The notes beneath the pieces are model-generated. The model was not told where the DNA came from. It did not search any database and worked only from the letters and a program-made list of their open reading frames with translations. The position numbers were made by a program, and so were the translations under genes. A DNA stretch of 64,000 bases from the NCBI GenBank assembly GCA_023397475.1, contig JAEWUD010000048.1, positions 62,001-126,000 of the forward strand, read 5' to 3'. The stretch is from Bacillota bacterium. Lineage in GTDB: Bacteria > Bacillota > Clostridia > Saccharofermentanales > Saccharofermentanaceae. Positions 33,539 to 41,947 of this stretch are shown here, in pieces; the stretch's first letter is position 1; each line of letters opens with the position of its first letter.

Positions 33539-34837
33539 TTATTTGCGTTTCTCAGGGAGAGAAATGGCGGATTTGCCGCCCATATACATACGAAGCGGTT
33601 CGGGAATCCGTATGGTTCCGTCTTCGTTCATATTGTTCTCCAGAAATGCGATCAGCATGCGCGGCGGTGCGACCACAGTGTTGTTCAATGTGTGAGGGTA
33701 ATAATTCGATGAACCCTTCGGCTTGACTCGTATTCCCAGACGTCTGGCCTGCGCGTCGCCTAAGTTACTGCAGCTTCCGACTTCGAAATATTTCTTCTGG
33801 CGCGGGGACCATGCCTCGACATCGATGCTCTTTACCTTAAGGTCGGCCAGGTCGCCGGAGCAGCACTCGAGCGTCCGGACGGGAATGTCGAGTGTCCGGA
33901 AGAAATCAACCGTATTGGTGTAGAGTTTGACGAACCAGTCCGCACTCTCCTCTGGCTTACAGACAACAATCATCTCTTGTTTCTCAAATTGGTGAATCCG
34001 GTAGACGCCTCTTTCTTCAATACCGTGTGCTCCGACTTCTTTGCGGAAGCATGGCGAATAGGAGGTTAACGCCTGGGGAAGATCCGCCTCGTCAATGATC
34101 GAATCGAGAAAACGCCCGATCATCGAGTGCTCACTCGTACCGATCAGATAAAGATCCTCGCCCTCAATCTTGTACATCATGTTCTCCATCTCGGCGAAAC
34201 TCATAACACCCGTAACAACTGCGCTGCGGATCATGAAGGGGGGTATGCAATAGGTGAAGCCCCGGTCGATCATGAAATCTCTGGCATACGCCAGCACGGC
34301 TGCCTGGAGTCTGGCGATGTCTCCCATAAGATAGTAGAAACCATTTCCGCTTGTCTTTCGCGCACTGTCCAGATCGATGCCGTTCAATGCTTCCATAATC
34401 TCGACATGATAGGGGATCTCGTAATCCGGGACGAAAGGATCACCGTAACGTTCGACCTCTACATTCTCTGAATCATCCTTACCGATCGGAACAGACTCGT
34501 CGAGAATGTTGGGAATCTGCATCATCTTTTCTTTGATAATGACAGAGAGTTCATCTTCCTTCTTGGCCAGAAGTTCCAATTCTTCCGCCATCTCGGAAAC
34601 CTGCTCCTTGGCAAGCATGGCTTCCTCCTTGCGGCCCTGCGACATCAAATTGCCGATTTCTTTGCTGATCGCGTTGCGCTGGCTGCGCAGAAAATCCGCG
34701 CGCGTTCTGGCTTCGCGATACGTCTTGTCCAGCTCGATGACCTCATCGACAAGCGAAAGCTTGTGCTGCTGAAATCTCTTCACCATAGACGCCCGTACTA
34801 CATCCGGATTCTTACGGATCAGGTTCATGTCAATCAT
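33539..34837 (-). CDS. serS: Seryl-tRNA synthetase
   Basis: A 432-residue class II synthetase charging tRNA-Ser. An N-terminal antiparallel coiled coil (about residues 28-100) binds the tRNA long arm. The catalytic domain shows the TSEHSMIGRF segment (about 233), motif 2 CFRKEVGAHGIEERGVYRIH (about 266-285), and motif 3 toward the end (VAPPRMLIAFLE, about 395). GGAGGAG precedes the ATG at 34837. Expression should respond to uncharged tRNA-Ser through the T-box leader. Confidence 0.97.
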   Translation of the reverse strand: MIDMNLIRKNPDVVRASMVKRFQQHKLSLVDEVIELDKTYREARTRADFLRSQRNAISKEIGNLMSQGRKEEAMLAKEQVSEMAEELELLAKKEDELSVIIKEKMMQIPNILDESVPIGKDDSENVEVERYGDPFVPDYEIPYHVEIMEALNGIDLDSARKTSGNGFYYLMGDIARLQAAVLAYARDFMIDRGFTYCIPPFMIRSAVVTGVMSFAEMENMMYKIEGEDLYLIGTSEHSMIGRFLDSIIDEADLPQALTSYSPCFRKEVGAHGIEERGVYRIHQFEKQEMIVVCKPEESADWFVKLYTNTVDFFRTLDIPVRTLECCSGDLADLKVKSIDVEAWSPRQKKYFEVGSCSNLGDAQARRLGIRVKPKGSSNYYPHTLNNTVVAPPRMLIAFLENNMNEDGTIRIPEPLRMYMGGKSAISLPEKRK

Positions 34838-34849
34838 AGTATTCTCCTC

Positions 34850-35100
34850 CCGATTTACGAAAAAAATTCCGCCCCAATCGATGCATGGGACGGATATTCA
34901 CCGCGGTACCACCCAAATTGCCGGCATGAATTCCGGCCTCCTTGTCGTGCGATAAAGGACACGAACCTTCCGAATCTCTCCGGCAGCTCAGGAGTGGACC
35001 GCTCAAACGCCGCACACCGACTCACACCAACCGCCGGTTCTCTGACTGTGGGCAATAAAAACATGGCTCCTTCAACGCTTAGAACAATCATATCGTATTA
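34850..35100 (-). promoter_or_regulatory. T-box riboswitch of serS
   Basis: On the minus strand GGGTGGTACCGCG at about 34902-34914 is the conserved T-box that pairs with the tRNA acceptor end. It is followed by an intrinsic terminator: CCGTCCCA pairing with TGGGGCGG (about 34869-34893), then seven T. Upstream lies a Stem I region with GGTTGGTGTGAGTCGG and CACTCCTGAGCTGC. Within it UCC at 34998-34996, followed by A, is the likely serine specifier codon. Uncharged tRNA-Ser would stabilise the antiterminator and switch serS on. The leader spans nearly all of the serS-bioY gap. Confidence 0.92.
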
Positions 35101-35135
35101 CGGACAATCATATCGGAAAAAGGGAAGGGATTCAA
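35087..35135 (-). promoter_or_regulatory. serS promoter with duplicated -10 segment
   Basis: On the minus strand TTGAAT (35135-35130) and TATGAT (35112-35107) are 17 bases apart. The 12-base sequence CGATATGATTGT is repeated 20 bases further downstream, giving a second TATGAT at 35092-35087 that may be a minor start or a duplication scar. Confidence 0.75.
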
Positions 35136-35181
35136 CCCGGGCAACATAAAATGGCGCATTTACAGCATTTTTCCGAAAAGG

Positions 35182-35209
35182 TTGACAAAGCAACAAAAAA
35201 GTTTACAAT
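35182..35209 (+). promoter_or_regulatory. bioY promoter
   Basis: Consensus TTGACA (35182-35187), a 16-base spacer and TACAAT (35204-35209) lie 24 bases before the bioY start. No clear BirA operator dyad overlaps it. Confidence 0.75.
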
Positions 35210-35233
35210 GAAGAAATGTGGAGGTAGTACGAA

Positions 35234-35866
35234 ATGGATGATTCAAGAAATACACTGCATTCGGTTGATAAACATCTGGCTCTCCGCAAGAAATGGCTCA
35301 TGACCCTTGCGCTGACGCCGATCTTTACCGTACTCATGATCGTCTCGGCCAAATTGTCGATCCCTCTGCCGATTCTTCCGATCAGCTTCCAGGTGACTGT
35401 CGCGATTCTTTCCGGACTGCTTCTTGGGCCGCGTCTCGGATTTCTGTCACAACTACTCTACTTGCTTATGGGCCTTGTCGGACTGCCTGTATTCAGCCGC
35501 GGCGGAGGCATCGAGTACATATTCACCGGGTCTTTCGGTTACATTATCGGCTTTCTGCTCGCAGCGCCTCTCGCGGGCGTCATCGCAGGAAAACTCTCGA
35601 AAAACTCGTCACAATCCATTCGATACACCCATGTTTTGCTCGCTTCTCTCGTCGCGCTTTTCGCGGCGTATGTATGCGGTGTCGCTTATCTTTTCGCACT
35701 TTCAAATTTTTACACAGACTTCGCCGGGTCGAAAGATGCCGCATGGATCACGGTCCTTGCCGGTGCCGGCCCATATTTTGTGAAAGACATTCTTCTCTCG
35801 GTTTTCGCAGCTGAGCTGGCGCGTCGATTGTGGAAGGTTCGACCGAGAAAGTTGACGAATTCGTAA
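35234..35866 (+). CDS. bioY: Biotin transporter BioY
   Basis: A 210-residue S-component of an ECF transporter, with about six membrane helices, that captures biotin. Family signatures are PISFQVTVAILSGLLLGPR (about residue 52), LLYLLMGLVGLPVF (about 77) and GGGIEYIFTGSFGYIIGFL (about 95). The energising EcfA/EcfT module is not in the window, so a shared one elsewhere is expected. GGAGG is nine bases before the ATG. It is divergent from serS and single-gene in context. Confidence 0.93.
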   Translation: MDDSRNTLHSVDKHLALRKKWLMTLALTPIFTVLMIVSAKLSIPLPILPISFQVTVAILSGLLLGPRLGFLSQLLYLLMGLVGLPVFSRGGGIEYIFTGSFGYIIGFLLAAPLAGVIAGKLSKNSSQSIRYTHVLLASLVALFAAYVCGVAYLFALSNFYTDFAGSKDAAWITVLAGAGPYFVKDILLSVFAAELARRLWKVRPRKLTNS

Positions 35867-35894
35867 CAAATTCATCAGAAAATGATTTCTCGAT

Positions 35895-35923
35895 TTGCAT
35901 TTCTAAAACGTCACGTCTATAAT
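35895..35923 (+). promoter_or_regulatory. Promoter of the ferredoxin-vorBAC operon
   Basis: TTGCAT (35895-35900) and TATAAT (35918-35923) with an exact 17-base spacer, 37 bases before the ferredoxin start. Confidence 0.8.
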
Positions 35924-35960
35924 CTCTTTATGCGTTTTTATGCAACAAGGGAGGAACAGT

Positions 35961-36167
35961 ATGGCAAAGGTATCGTTTCGTGAGGATCGTTGCAAAGGCT
36001 GCGGTCTGTGCGTTTCTGTGTGCCCGAAGAAAATCCTTGCACTTGATGCGTCCGGCCTGAATGTGAAGGGGTATCATCCGATTTACTGCACAGATCAAAG
36101 TGCATGTATCGGCTGTACGTTCTGCGCGGTGATTTGTCCGGATTCTGTCATCACGGTTGAGAAGTGA
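35961..36167 (+). CDS. 2[4Fe-4S] ferredoxin subunit of 2-oxoacid oxidoreductase
   Basis: A 68-residue protein with two complete cluster motifs, CKGCGLCVSVCP (about residue 11) and CIGCTFCAVICP (about 50). It is the delta (VorD/KorD-type) subunit passing electrons between the TPP enzyme and free ferredoxin. GGGAGG lies six bases before the ATG at 35961; the frame is open a few codons further up without a ribosome site. It is the first gene of the vor operon, ten bases before vorB. Confidence 0.93.
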   Translation: MAKVSFREDRCKGCGLCVSVCPKKILALDASGLNVKGYHPIYCTDQSACIGCTFCAVICPDSVITVEK

Positions 36168-36177
36168 GGAGATGCAC

Positions 36178-37251
36178 ATGGCAAAGAGAATATTAATGAA
36201 GGGCAATGAGGTCATTGCCGAAGCGGCAATCCGCGCGGGCTGCCGTCAATATTTTGGATATCCGATTACGCCGCAGACAGAGATCATGCATTATATGGCT
36301 AAGCGTATGGTCGAGGTCGGCGGATCCTTCGTTCAGGCGGAGAGTGAAGTCTCCGCGATCAATATGGTTTACGGAGCGTCATCCGCGGGTGCTCGCGTAA
36401 TGACATCTTCTTCCTCTCCGGGCATCAGCCTGAAGCAGGAGGGCATTTCGTACATTGCCGGAGCCGAACTTCCGGCTGTCGTCGTGAACATCGTCCGGGC
36501 TGGCCCCGGCCTCGGCGGGATCCAGACATCACAGGGCGACTATTTTATGACGACCAAGGGTGGTGGTCACGGAGATTACCGCAATATCGTCGTCGCGCCC
36601 TCCTCAATCCAGGAGCTCTATGAATTGACCGTCGAAGCCTTCAACATGGCCGATACCTATCGTATGCTCGTCATGATCCTCGGCGACGGCACGCTCGGTC
36701 AGATGATGGAACCTGTGCTCTTCCGCGACGTTGAGCCGATTGTGTCCACCGACAAGGCTTGGGCAACAACCGGTCGCAAAGGCAGACCGGAACACAATAC
36801 GGTCACCTCGATTTATATTGAACCGGATGATCTGGAGCGCAAAAACAACGACCTGCTCGATAAGTACGAGGTGGTCAAGAAGAACGAGACGCGTTTCGAA
36901 TCGACCGGTATCGAGGATGCCGAAATTGTGATCACCTCCTTCGGAACCTGCAGCCGTATCTGTAAGAATGTCATCCGTCAAGCTGCCGAGGCCGGAATTA
37001 AGGTCGGTATGGTTCGCCCGATTACCCTGTGGCCTTTCCCGTCGGATGAGATTTCGCGTGTCGCCGCTCTTCCCAACGTCAAGGCGTTCCTTGACATCGA
37101 GTTGAATGCGGGTCAGATGGTCGAGGACGTACGTCTTGCCGTAAACGGCAAGAAACCGGTCTACTTCCACGGTCGAATGGGCGGCAACATGCCCTCGCAG
37201 AAGGAGATACTCGACAAGCTGATTGCGATTCACAAGGGAGAGGTGAGATAA
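36178..37251 (+). CDS. vorB: 2-oxoacid:ferredoxin oxidoreductase, alpha (VorB-type)
   Basis: A 357-residue subunit holding the pyrimidine-binding and transketolase C-terminal domains. FGYPITPQTEIMHYMAKR (about residue 26), QAESEVSAINMVYGAS (about 53) and TSSSSPGISLKQEG (about 75) are typical. GAGGAG is six bases before the ATG at 36178; two earlier in-frame ATGs are unlikely. With the next genes it oxidatively decarboxylates a 2-oxoacid with CoA, giving acyl-CoA, CO2 and reduced ferredoxin. The best fit is branched-chain 2-oxoacids, matching the ilvE product, but 2-oxoglutarate (Kor) cannot be excluded by eye. Confidence 0.92.
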   Translation: MAKRILMKGNEVIAEAAIRAGCRQYFGYPITPQTEIMHYMAKRMVEVGGSFVQAESEVSAINMVYGASSAGARVMTSSSSPGISLKQEGISYIAGAELPAVVVNIVRAGPGLGGIQTSQGDYFMTTKGGGHGDYRNIVVAPSSIQELYELTVEAFNMADTYRMLVMILGDGTLGQMMEPVLFRDVEPIVSTDKAWATTGRKGRPEHNTVTSIYIEPDDLERKNNDLLDKYEVVKKNETRFESTGIEDAEIVITSFGTCSRICKNVIRQAAEAGIKVGMVRPITLWPFPSDEISRVAALPNVKAFLDIELNAGQMVEDVRLAVNGKKPVYFHGRMGGNMPSQKEILDKLIAIHKGEVR

Positions 37252-37998
37252 ATGGCGATAGTGTTTCAACAGACAAAAGGTTTGACCGACAAGCCGTTTC
37301 ACTACTGCCCGGGCTGTACACACGGGATCATCCACCGCATCATTGCGGAAGTCCTTTGTGAGACGGATCAACTGGAGACAGCGATCGGCGTCTCCCCGGT
37401 CGGCTGTACGTATAACAATTATGAATACTTTGCCTGCGACATGGTACAGGCCGCTCACGGGCGTGCACCGGCCGTTGCGACCGGAATCAAGCGTGTCCAT
37501 CCGGACAGTCCTGTTTTCACGTATCAGGGTGACGGCGATCTGGCATCGATCGGTGCGGCGGAGATTCTCCACGCGGCTGCCCGCGGCGAGAAGATCAGTG
37601 TGTTTTTCGTTAATAACGCGGTTTATGGCATGACCAGCGGACAGATGGCTCCGACGACGCTTCTGGGTCAAGTGACAACGACGTCGCCTTTCGGTCGCGA
37701 TGCTTCCCTGCAGGGCTATCCGATGAACGTCAGCGAGCTTCTTGCGACACTGCCGGGCGCCGTATATATCGAGCGCGTTGCCATGAATAATTTCAAGAAT
37801 ATTCAGGCAGCCAAGAAGGCTGTTGCAAAGGCATTTGCGGTACAGAAGAAGAACCTTGGTTTTTCCATGGTTGAATTCCTGTCCACCTGCCCGACGAACT
37901 GGGGCAAGGAGCCGGTGGAATCGCTTCGCTGGATGGAGTCTGACATGATGCCGCAGTACCCTCTCGGCGTATTCAAAGGAAAGGATCTGGAGGTGTAA
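37252..37998 (+). CDS. vorA: 2-oxoacid:ferredoxin oxidoreductase, TPP-binding beta (VorA-type)
   Basis: A 248-residue subunit that binds thiamine diphosphate. HYCPGCTHGIIHRII (about residue 15) and GVSPVGCTYNNYEYF (about 47) supply cluster or TPP-contacting residues. YQGDGDLASIGAAEILHAA (about 90) is the GDG...N TPP motif, with NNAVYGMTSGQMAPTT completing it. GAGAGGTGA lies just before the ATG, directly after the vorB stop. The absence of built-in ferredoxin domains agrees with the separate ferredoxin gene. Confidence 0.93.
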   Translation: MAIVFQQTKGLTDKPFHYCPGCTHGIIHRIIAEVLCETDQLETAIGVSPVGCTYNNYEYFACDMVQAAHGRAPAVATGIKRVHPDSPVFTYQGDGDLASIGAAEILHAAARGEKISVFFVNNAVYGMTSGQMAPTTLLGQVTTTSPFGRDASLQGYPMNVSELLATLPGAVYIERVAMNNFKNIQAAKKAVAKAFAVQKKNLGFSMVEFLSTCPTNWGKEPVESLRWMESDMMPQYPLGVFKGKDLEV

Positions 37999-38000
37999 GA

Positions 38001-38540
38001 ATGATCGATTTTTCGATAATCATCGCCGGATTCGGCGGTCAGGGAATTCTTTCCGCGGGAAAGATGGCAGCGGAAGCCGCACTGTACGAAGGCCATGAGG
38101 TATCCTGGTTTCCGTCGTACGGTCCCGAAATGCGAGGCGGTACCGCGAACTGCAGCGTTGTCATTTCGGAGCAAGACATCGGATCACCGGTAATCAATGA
38201 TGCCGATGTGTTGATCGCGCTGAATCAACCGTCGCTGGACAAGTTTGAGAACATGGTTAAACCGGGCGGAATTGTTATCATCGACGCGTCCCTCATTAAG
38301 ACTGCGCCGAAACGTTCGGACATTCGTTTCTTTCCGATCCCGTCCTCGGATATTGCAAACGAACTCGGAAATATGGCGTACGCGACGATTGTTCTTCTCG
38401 GATGTCTGTCGCAAGCATCCGGTTGCTTCAAACGAACCTCTTTCGAGGAAGCGCTGCGCGACGTGCTTCCGGAGCGTCGGCACCACATGATCCCGGCGAA
38501 TCTCGAGGCGTTTGACAAGGGAGCTTCATTTGTCAATTAA
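38001..38540 (+). CDS. vorC: 2-oxoacid:ferredoxin oxidoreductase, gamma (VorC-type)
   Basis: A 179-residue CoA-binding domain subunit. IIAGFGGQGILSAGKMAAEAA (in two adjoining helices, from about residue 7), SWFPSYGPEMRGGTANCSV (about 35) and ADVLIALNQPSLDKF are family hallmarks. GGAGGTG lies seven bases upstream and the gene begins two bases after vorA ends. It closes the four-gene operon and is followed by an intrinsic terminator. Confidence 0.93.
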   Translation: MIDFSIIIAGFGGQGILSAGKMAAEAALYEGHEVSWFPSYGPEMRGGTANCSVVISEQDIGSPVINDADVLIALNQPSLDKFENMVKPGGIVIIDASLIKTAPKRSDIRFFPIPSSDIANELGNMAYATIVLLGCLSQASGCFKRTSFEEALRDVLPERRHHMIPANLEAFDKGASFVN

Positions 38541-38590
38541 GTCAATTCTTATCGTGTTACAATTTCCGATAATGCGCGTTACATTTTGCA

Positions 38591-38616
38591 GGGGGGCTTA
38601 GCTAAGTCCCCCTTTT
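38591..38616 (+). terminator. Terminator of the vor operon
   Basis: GGGGGGCTTA and TAAGTCCCCC form a ten-pair stem with one G-U pair and a tiny loop, followed by TTTT. Confidence 0.85.
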
Positions 38617-38630
38617 ACTCGGTTTACCTG

Positions 38631-38658
38631 TTGTTTCGGGAAGACAATAGCGTATAAT
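38631..38658 (+). promoter_or_regulatory. Promoter of the glycogen operon
   Basis: TTGTTT (38631-38636) and a perfect TATAAT (38653-38658) are separated by 16 bases, 46 bases before the glgB start. Confidence 0.65.
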
Positions 38659-38704
38659 CTTAGTATAGAAAAATGTTTGCGTTACGGCGACAAGGGGAGA
38701 GTGT

Positions 38705-40654
38705 ATGGATCAAGCCTATCTCTTTAATACAGGCAATGACTACCATAGCTATAACCTTCTGGGATCACGACCGATCGCGGGAGATTCTTCCGCGTCAGGT
38801 TTCCGCTTCGCCGTTTGGGCGCCCAAGGCTCAATCCGTGAGCGTAATCGGGGATTTTAACGCATGGGATGCCGCTGCTTCTCCGATGAACCGGATCGGCG
38901 AGACCGGGATTTGGACCTGCGAGGTTATCGGCGCGGCTCAGTGGGATCGTTACAAGTACAGAATCCACGGAGCCGACGGCCGCATGTACGATAAGATCGA
39001 TCCGTACGCCCGGCACGCGGAGACAAGGCCGAACGATGCCTCGATACTTTACGATCCGGATGACTATACCTGGCAGGATGCGGCGTATATGGCAGATCGT
39101 CCGGAAGCGCTCGATCCGCGTCCGATCAATATATACGAATTGCATCTCGGATCCTGGAAGCGACATGCGGACGGGAATTTCATGAATTACCGTGAGATCG
39201 CTCACGAATTATCCGCGTACTGTATCCGCACTGGCTTTACGCATGTTGAACTGATGCCTGTGATGGAGCATCCCCTCGACGATTCCTGGGGATATCAGGT
39301 CACCGGATACTATGCCGTGACGAGCCGCTTCGGGACTCCCGCGGATTTCAAGTACTTTGTCGATCATCTGCACCAAGCCGGGATCGCGGTCATTCTCGAT
39401 TGGGTTCCCGCGCATTTCCCCCGGAATATTGAGGCTCTGATTCGTTTTGACGGATCTCCCTGTTATGAGTACGCGAACCCTTTGATCGGCGAACATCGGG
39501 AGTGGGGTACGTACGTATTCAATTTCGAGAAGACCGAAGTGCAGTCCTTTCTGATTTCCAACGCCGTGTTCTGGCTCGATGAGTATCATCTGGACGGGCT
39601 TCGTGTCGATGCCGTTTCCAGTATGTTGTATCGGAATTACGGACGTACCGAGTATCTTCCGAACGTCTATGGGGGCACAGATAATATTGAGGCGGTTCAT
39701 TTTCTCCGCAGACTTAATGAGATCGTCCGGGAGAATTATCCGAATGCGATGATGATCGCGGAGGAATCGACATCATGGGCACTTGTCTCTCATCCTGTTT
39801 CCGAAGGAGGACTCGGATTCACCCATAAATGGAATATGGGCTGGATGCATGATACCTTGGATTATTTTTCGACGGATTATTACGCCCGTGTCTGGCATCA
39901 CGACCAGTTCTGCTTTTCGATGATGTATGCCTACTCCGAGAACTTTATCTTAAGCCTTTCGCATGATGAAGTCGTTCACGGGAAGAAGAGTCTTCTGGAT
40001 AAGATGCCGGGCGACGACTGGCGCAAATTCGCGTCACTGCGGACCTTGTACGTATATATGATGGCACACCCCGGGGCGAAGCTGAATTTCATGGGCTCTG
40101 AATTCGGTCAGTTCATTGAATGGAGATTCTATGAGCAACTCGAATGGTTTATGATGGAATATGAGTCCCATAAACTTCTGTATGAGTTTGTCACGACGTT
40201 GAACCGCTATTATCTCGCAACGCGTGCTTTGTGGATCAAGGACCGTACTTGGGATGGTTTCGAATGGATCGATATATCGGATCGGGACAACAGTGTTTAT
40301 ATTTTCCGTCGCAAGGGCGAGGCGCAGGACACCGAGGTCACTTGTATTCTCAACATGGTCCCGGTTCCGCTTCCCGGATATTGTTTTCCGGTAGACGTTG
40401 AGGGAGAATATCGCGTTGTTATCAATACGGACGACATGCATTTCGGAGGAAGCGGATATCCGCTTCACGAGCAGGACAGTAACGTTTTCGTCGCGCAGCC
40501 GGGCCCGATGAAGAACCGCCCCTATTATCTGTCGATCAATCTGCCGCCCTTGTGCGGAATCTATATTGAGAAGTCGCCTGACAAGACACAAGACATTGAG
40601 ACTGACATAGATACTACCCAGGATATCCATATTATTCTTTCAACGGAGGACTAA
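38705..40654 (+). CDS. glgB: 1,4-alpha-glucan branching enzyme
   Basis: A 649-residue GH13 enzyme that introduces alpha-1,6 branches into glycogen. An N-terminal CBM48-like domain (FAVWAPKAQSVSVIGDFNAW, about residue 32) precedes the barrel. Catalytic residues are the nucleophile in DGLRVDAVSSMLY (about 300), the acid/base in MIAEESTSW (about 355) and the aspartate in LSHDEVVHGK (about 420). AAGGGGAGAG-type sequence precedes the ATG. It is first in the operon, three bases from glgC. Confidence 0.96.
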   Translation: MDQAYLFNTGNDYHSYNLLGSRPIAGDSSASGFRFAVWAPKAQSVSVIGDFNAWDAAASPMNRIGETGIWTCEVIGAAQWDRYKYRIHGADGRMYDKIDPYARHAETRPNDASILYDPDDYTWQDAAYMADRPEALDPRPINIYELHLGSWKRHADGNFMNYREIAHELSAYCIRTGFTHVELMPVMEHPLDDSWGYQVTGYYAVTSRFGTPADFKYFVDHLHQAGIAVILDWVPAHFPRNIEALIRFDGSPCYEYANPLIGEHREWGTYVFNFEKTEVQSFLISNAVFWLDEYHLDGLRVDAVSSMLYRNYGRTEYLPNVYGGTDNIEAVHFLRRLNEIVRENYPNAMMIAEESTSWALVSHPVSEGGLGFTHKWNMGWMHDTLDYFSTDYYARVWHHDQFCFSMMYAYSENFILSLSHDEVVHGKKSLLDKMPGDDWRKFASLRTLYVYMMAHPGAKLNFMGSEFGQFIEWRFYEQLEWFMMEYESHKLLYEFVTTLNRYYLATRALWIKDRTWDGFEWIDISDRDNSVYIFRRKGEAQDTEVTCILNMVPVPLPGYCFPVDVEGEYRVVINTDDMHFGGSGYPLHEQDSNVFVAQPGPMKNRPYYLSINLPPLCGIYIEKSPDKTQDIETDIDTTQDIHIILSTED

Positions 40655-40657
40655 AAC

Positions 40658-41920
40658 ATGGCAAAAGCTGACGTTGTGGCTATGATTCTGGCCGGGGGCC
40701 AAGGTGCTAGACTTGGTGTACTTACCAAGTACATCGCAAAACCCGCGGTATCTTTTGGAAGCCGGTATCGAATTATTGACTTTCCTCTGTCCAATTGTGC
40801 GAACTCAGGAATTGAGACGGTCGGTGTGCTGTCCCAATATCAACCGCTGGCCCTGAATACCTATGTCGGGAACGGTCATCCCTGGGATTTGGATCGCAAT
40901 AACGGCGGCGCATTCATACTTCCTCCGTACCAGCGTTCCGGACGAAGTGATTGGTATAAGGGCACCGCGAACGCAATTTATCAGAACAAAGACTTTATCG
41001 ATGATTGCGATCCGAAGTATGTCCTCATCTTATCCGGCGATCATATTTATAAGATGAATTATGCGCGTATGCTTCGCGAACACATCAGCACGAAGGCGGA
41101 TGCGACGCTCGCGGTTCTGGAGGTTCCGTGGGAGGAGGCTCCGCGATTCGGCATTCTGAATACCGGAGAAGACGACATCATCACGGAATTTGTCGAGAAG
41201 CCCAAGAAGCCGGAGAGCAATCTTGCGTCGATGGGGGTATACATTTTCACGTGGGATGTCTTGCGCAGAGCGCTGATCGAGGATGAGAACAATCCCGACT
41301 CCAATAACGACTTCGGAAACAACATTGTCCCGATGATGCTAAGTCAGGGCAAGAAGCTCTGTGCGTACCGTTACTCCGGATACTGGAAGGATGTCGGAAC
41401 CATCGCAAGCCTTTGGGAAGCGAATATGGATATCCTGGATCGACCGGAGGAGATCAATCTGATGGATCGCTCCTGGAGAGTGTACAGCCGCAATCCCGTC
41501 AAGCCGTCCCACTATATCGCCGCGGGAGCGAACGTCGTCAATACCGCGATGACCGATGGTTGCCAGGTTTTCGGATCAGTTGAACATTCGGTTCTTTCGA
41601 ACTCTGTCACGATCGAGAAAGGCGCCGTCGTCAAGGATTCGGTCCTCATGCCCGGAGTTACCGTGCGGGCGGGAGCGTATCTTGACAAGTGTATTGTCGG
41701 TTTCAACACCATCATCGGCGAGGGCGTGCGTGCCGGTGCCTCTGTCACGGGGGAGAGTCCCTACCTGAACCGCAAGATCTGCACAGAGGGAATCGTCGTT
41801 TTCGAGCGCGGCCTGAAGATCAAAGATCATGCTGTTATTCCGGCAAATTGCCAGATTGATTGTGACCTCGAGGTTGATCCCGAGGAGAATGTTATAGAGG
41901 AGATCTTCCGTGTCCGCTAA
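40658..41920 (+). CDS. glgC: Glucose-1-phosphate adenylyltransferase, catalytic subunit
   Basis: A 420-residue ADP-glucose pyrophosphorylase. The nucleotide loop AGGQGARLGVLTK (about residue 12), FPLSNCANSGI, and GTANAIYQNKDFID (about 107) are present. EFVEKPKKPES (about 175) and the lysine-containing YWKDVGT (about 245) mark the sugar-phosphate site. A left-handed beta-helix ends the protein. GGAGG is eight bases before the ATG. It pairs with GlgD 27 bases downstream, as usual in Bacilli and Clostridia, and makes ADP-glucose for GlgA. Confidence 0.96.
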   Translation: MAKADVVAMILAGGQGARLGVLTKYIAKPAVSFGSRYRIIDFPLSNCANSGIETVGVLSQYQPLALNTYVGNGHPWDLDRNNGGAFILPPYQRSGRSDWYKGTANAIYQNKDFIDDCDPKYVLILSGDHIYKMNYARMLREHISTKADATLAVLEVPWEEAPRFGILNTGEDDIITEFVEKPKKPESNLASMGVYIFTWDVLRRALIEDENNPDSNNDFGNNIVPMMLSQGKKLCAYRYSGYWKDVGTIASLWEANMDILDRPEEINLMDRSWRVYSRNPVKPSHYIAAGANVVNTAMTDGCQVFGSVEHSVLSNSVTIEKGAVVKDSVLMPGVTVRAGAYLDKCIVGFNTIIGEGVRAGASVTGESPYLNRKICTEGIVVFERGLKIKDHAVIPANCQIDCDLEVDPEENVIEEIFRVR

Positions 41921-41947
41921 GGACTTGCGGAAGCTTGGGGGTGCAAT

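Noticed and set aside
35170..35215. Possible BirA operator at the bioY promoter
   Set aside because: GGTTGACAA and GTTTACAA are present but in the same orientation, not as the inverted TTGTAAAC/GTTTACAA dyad that BirA binds.
36604..37671. Long open frame of 355 codons on the minus strand across vorB and vorA
   Set aside because: It lies antisense to two strongly conserved genes, has no family resemblance, and arises from codon bias. Similar antisense frames at 2766-3224, 18344-19291, 40034-40630 and 42284-42934 were rejected for the same reason.
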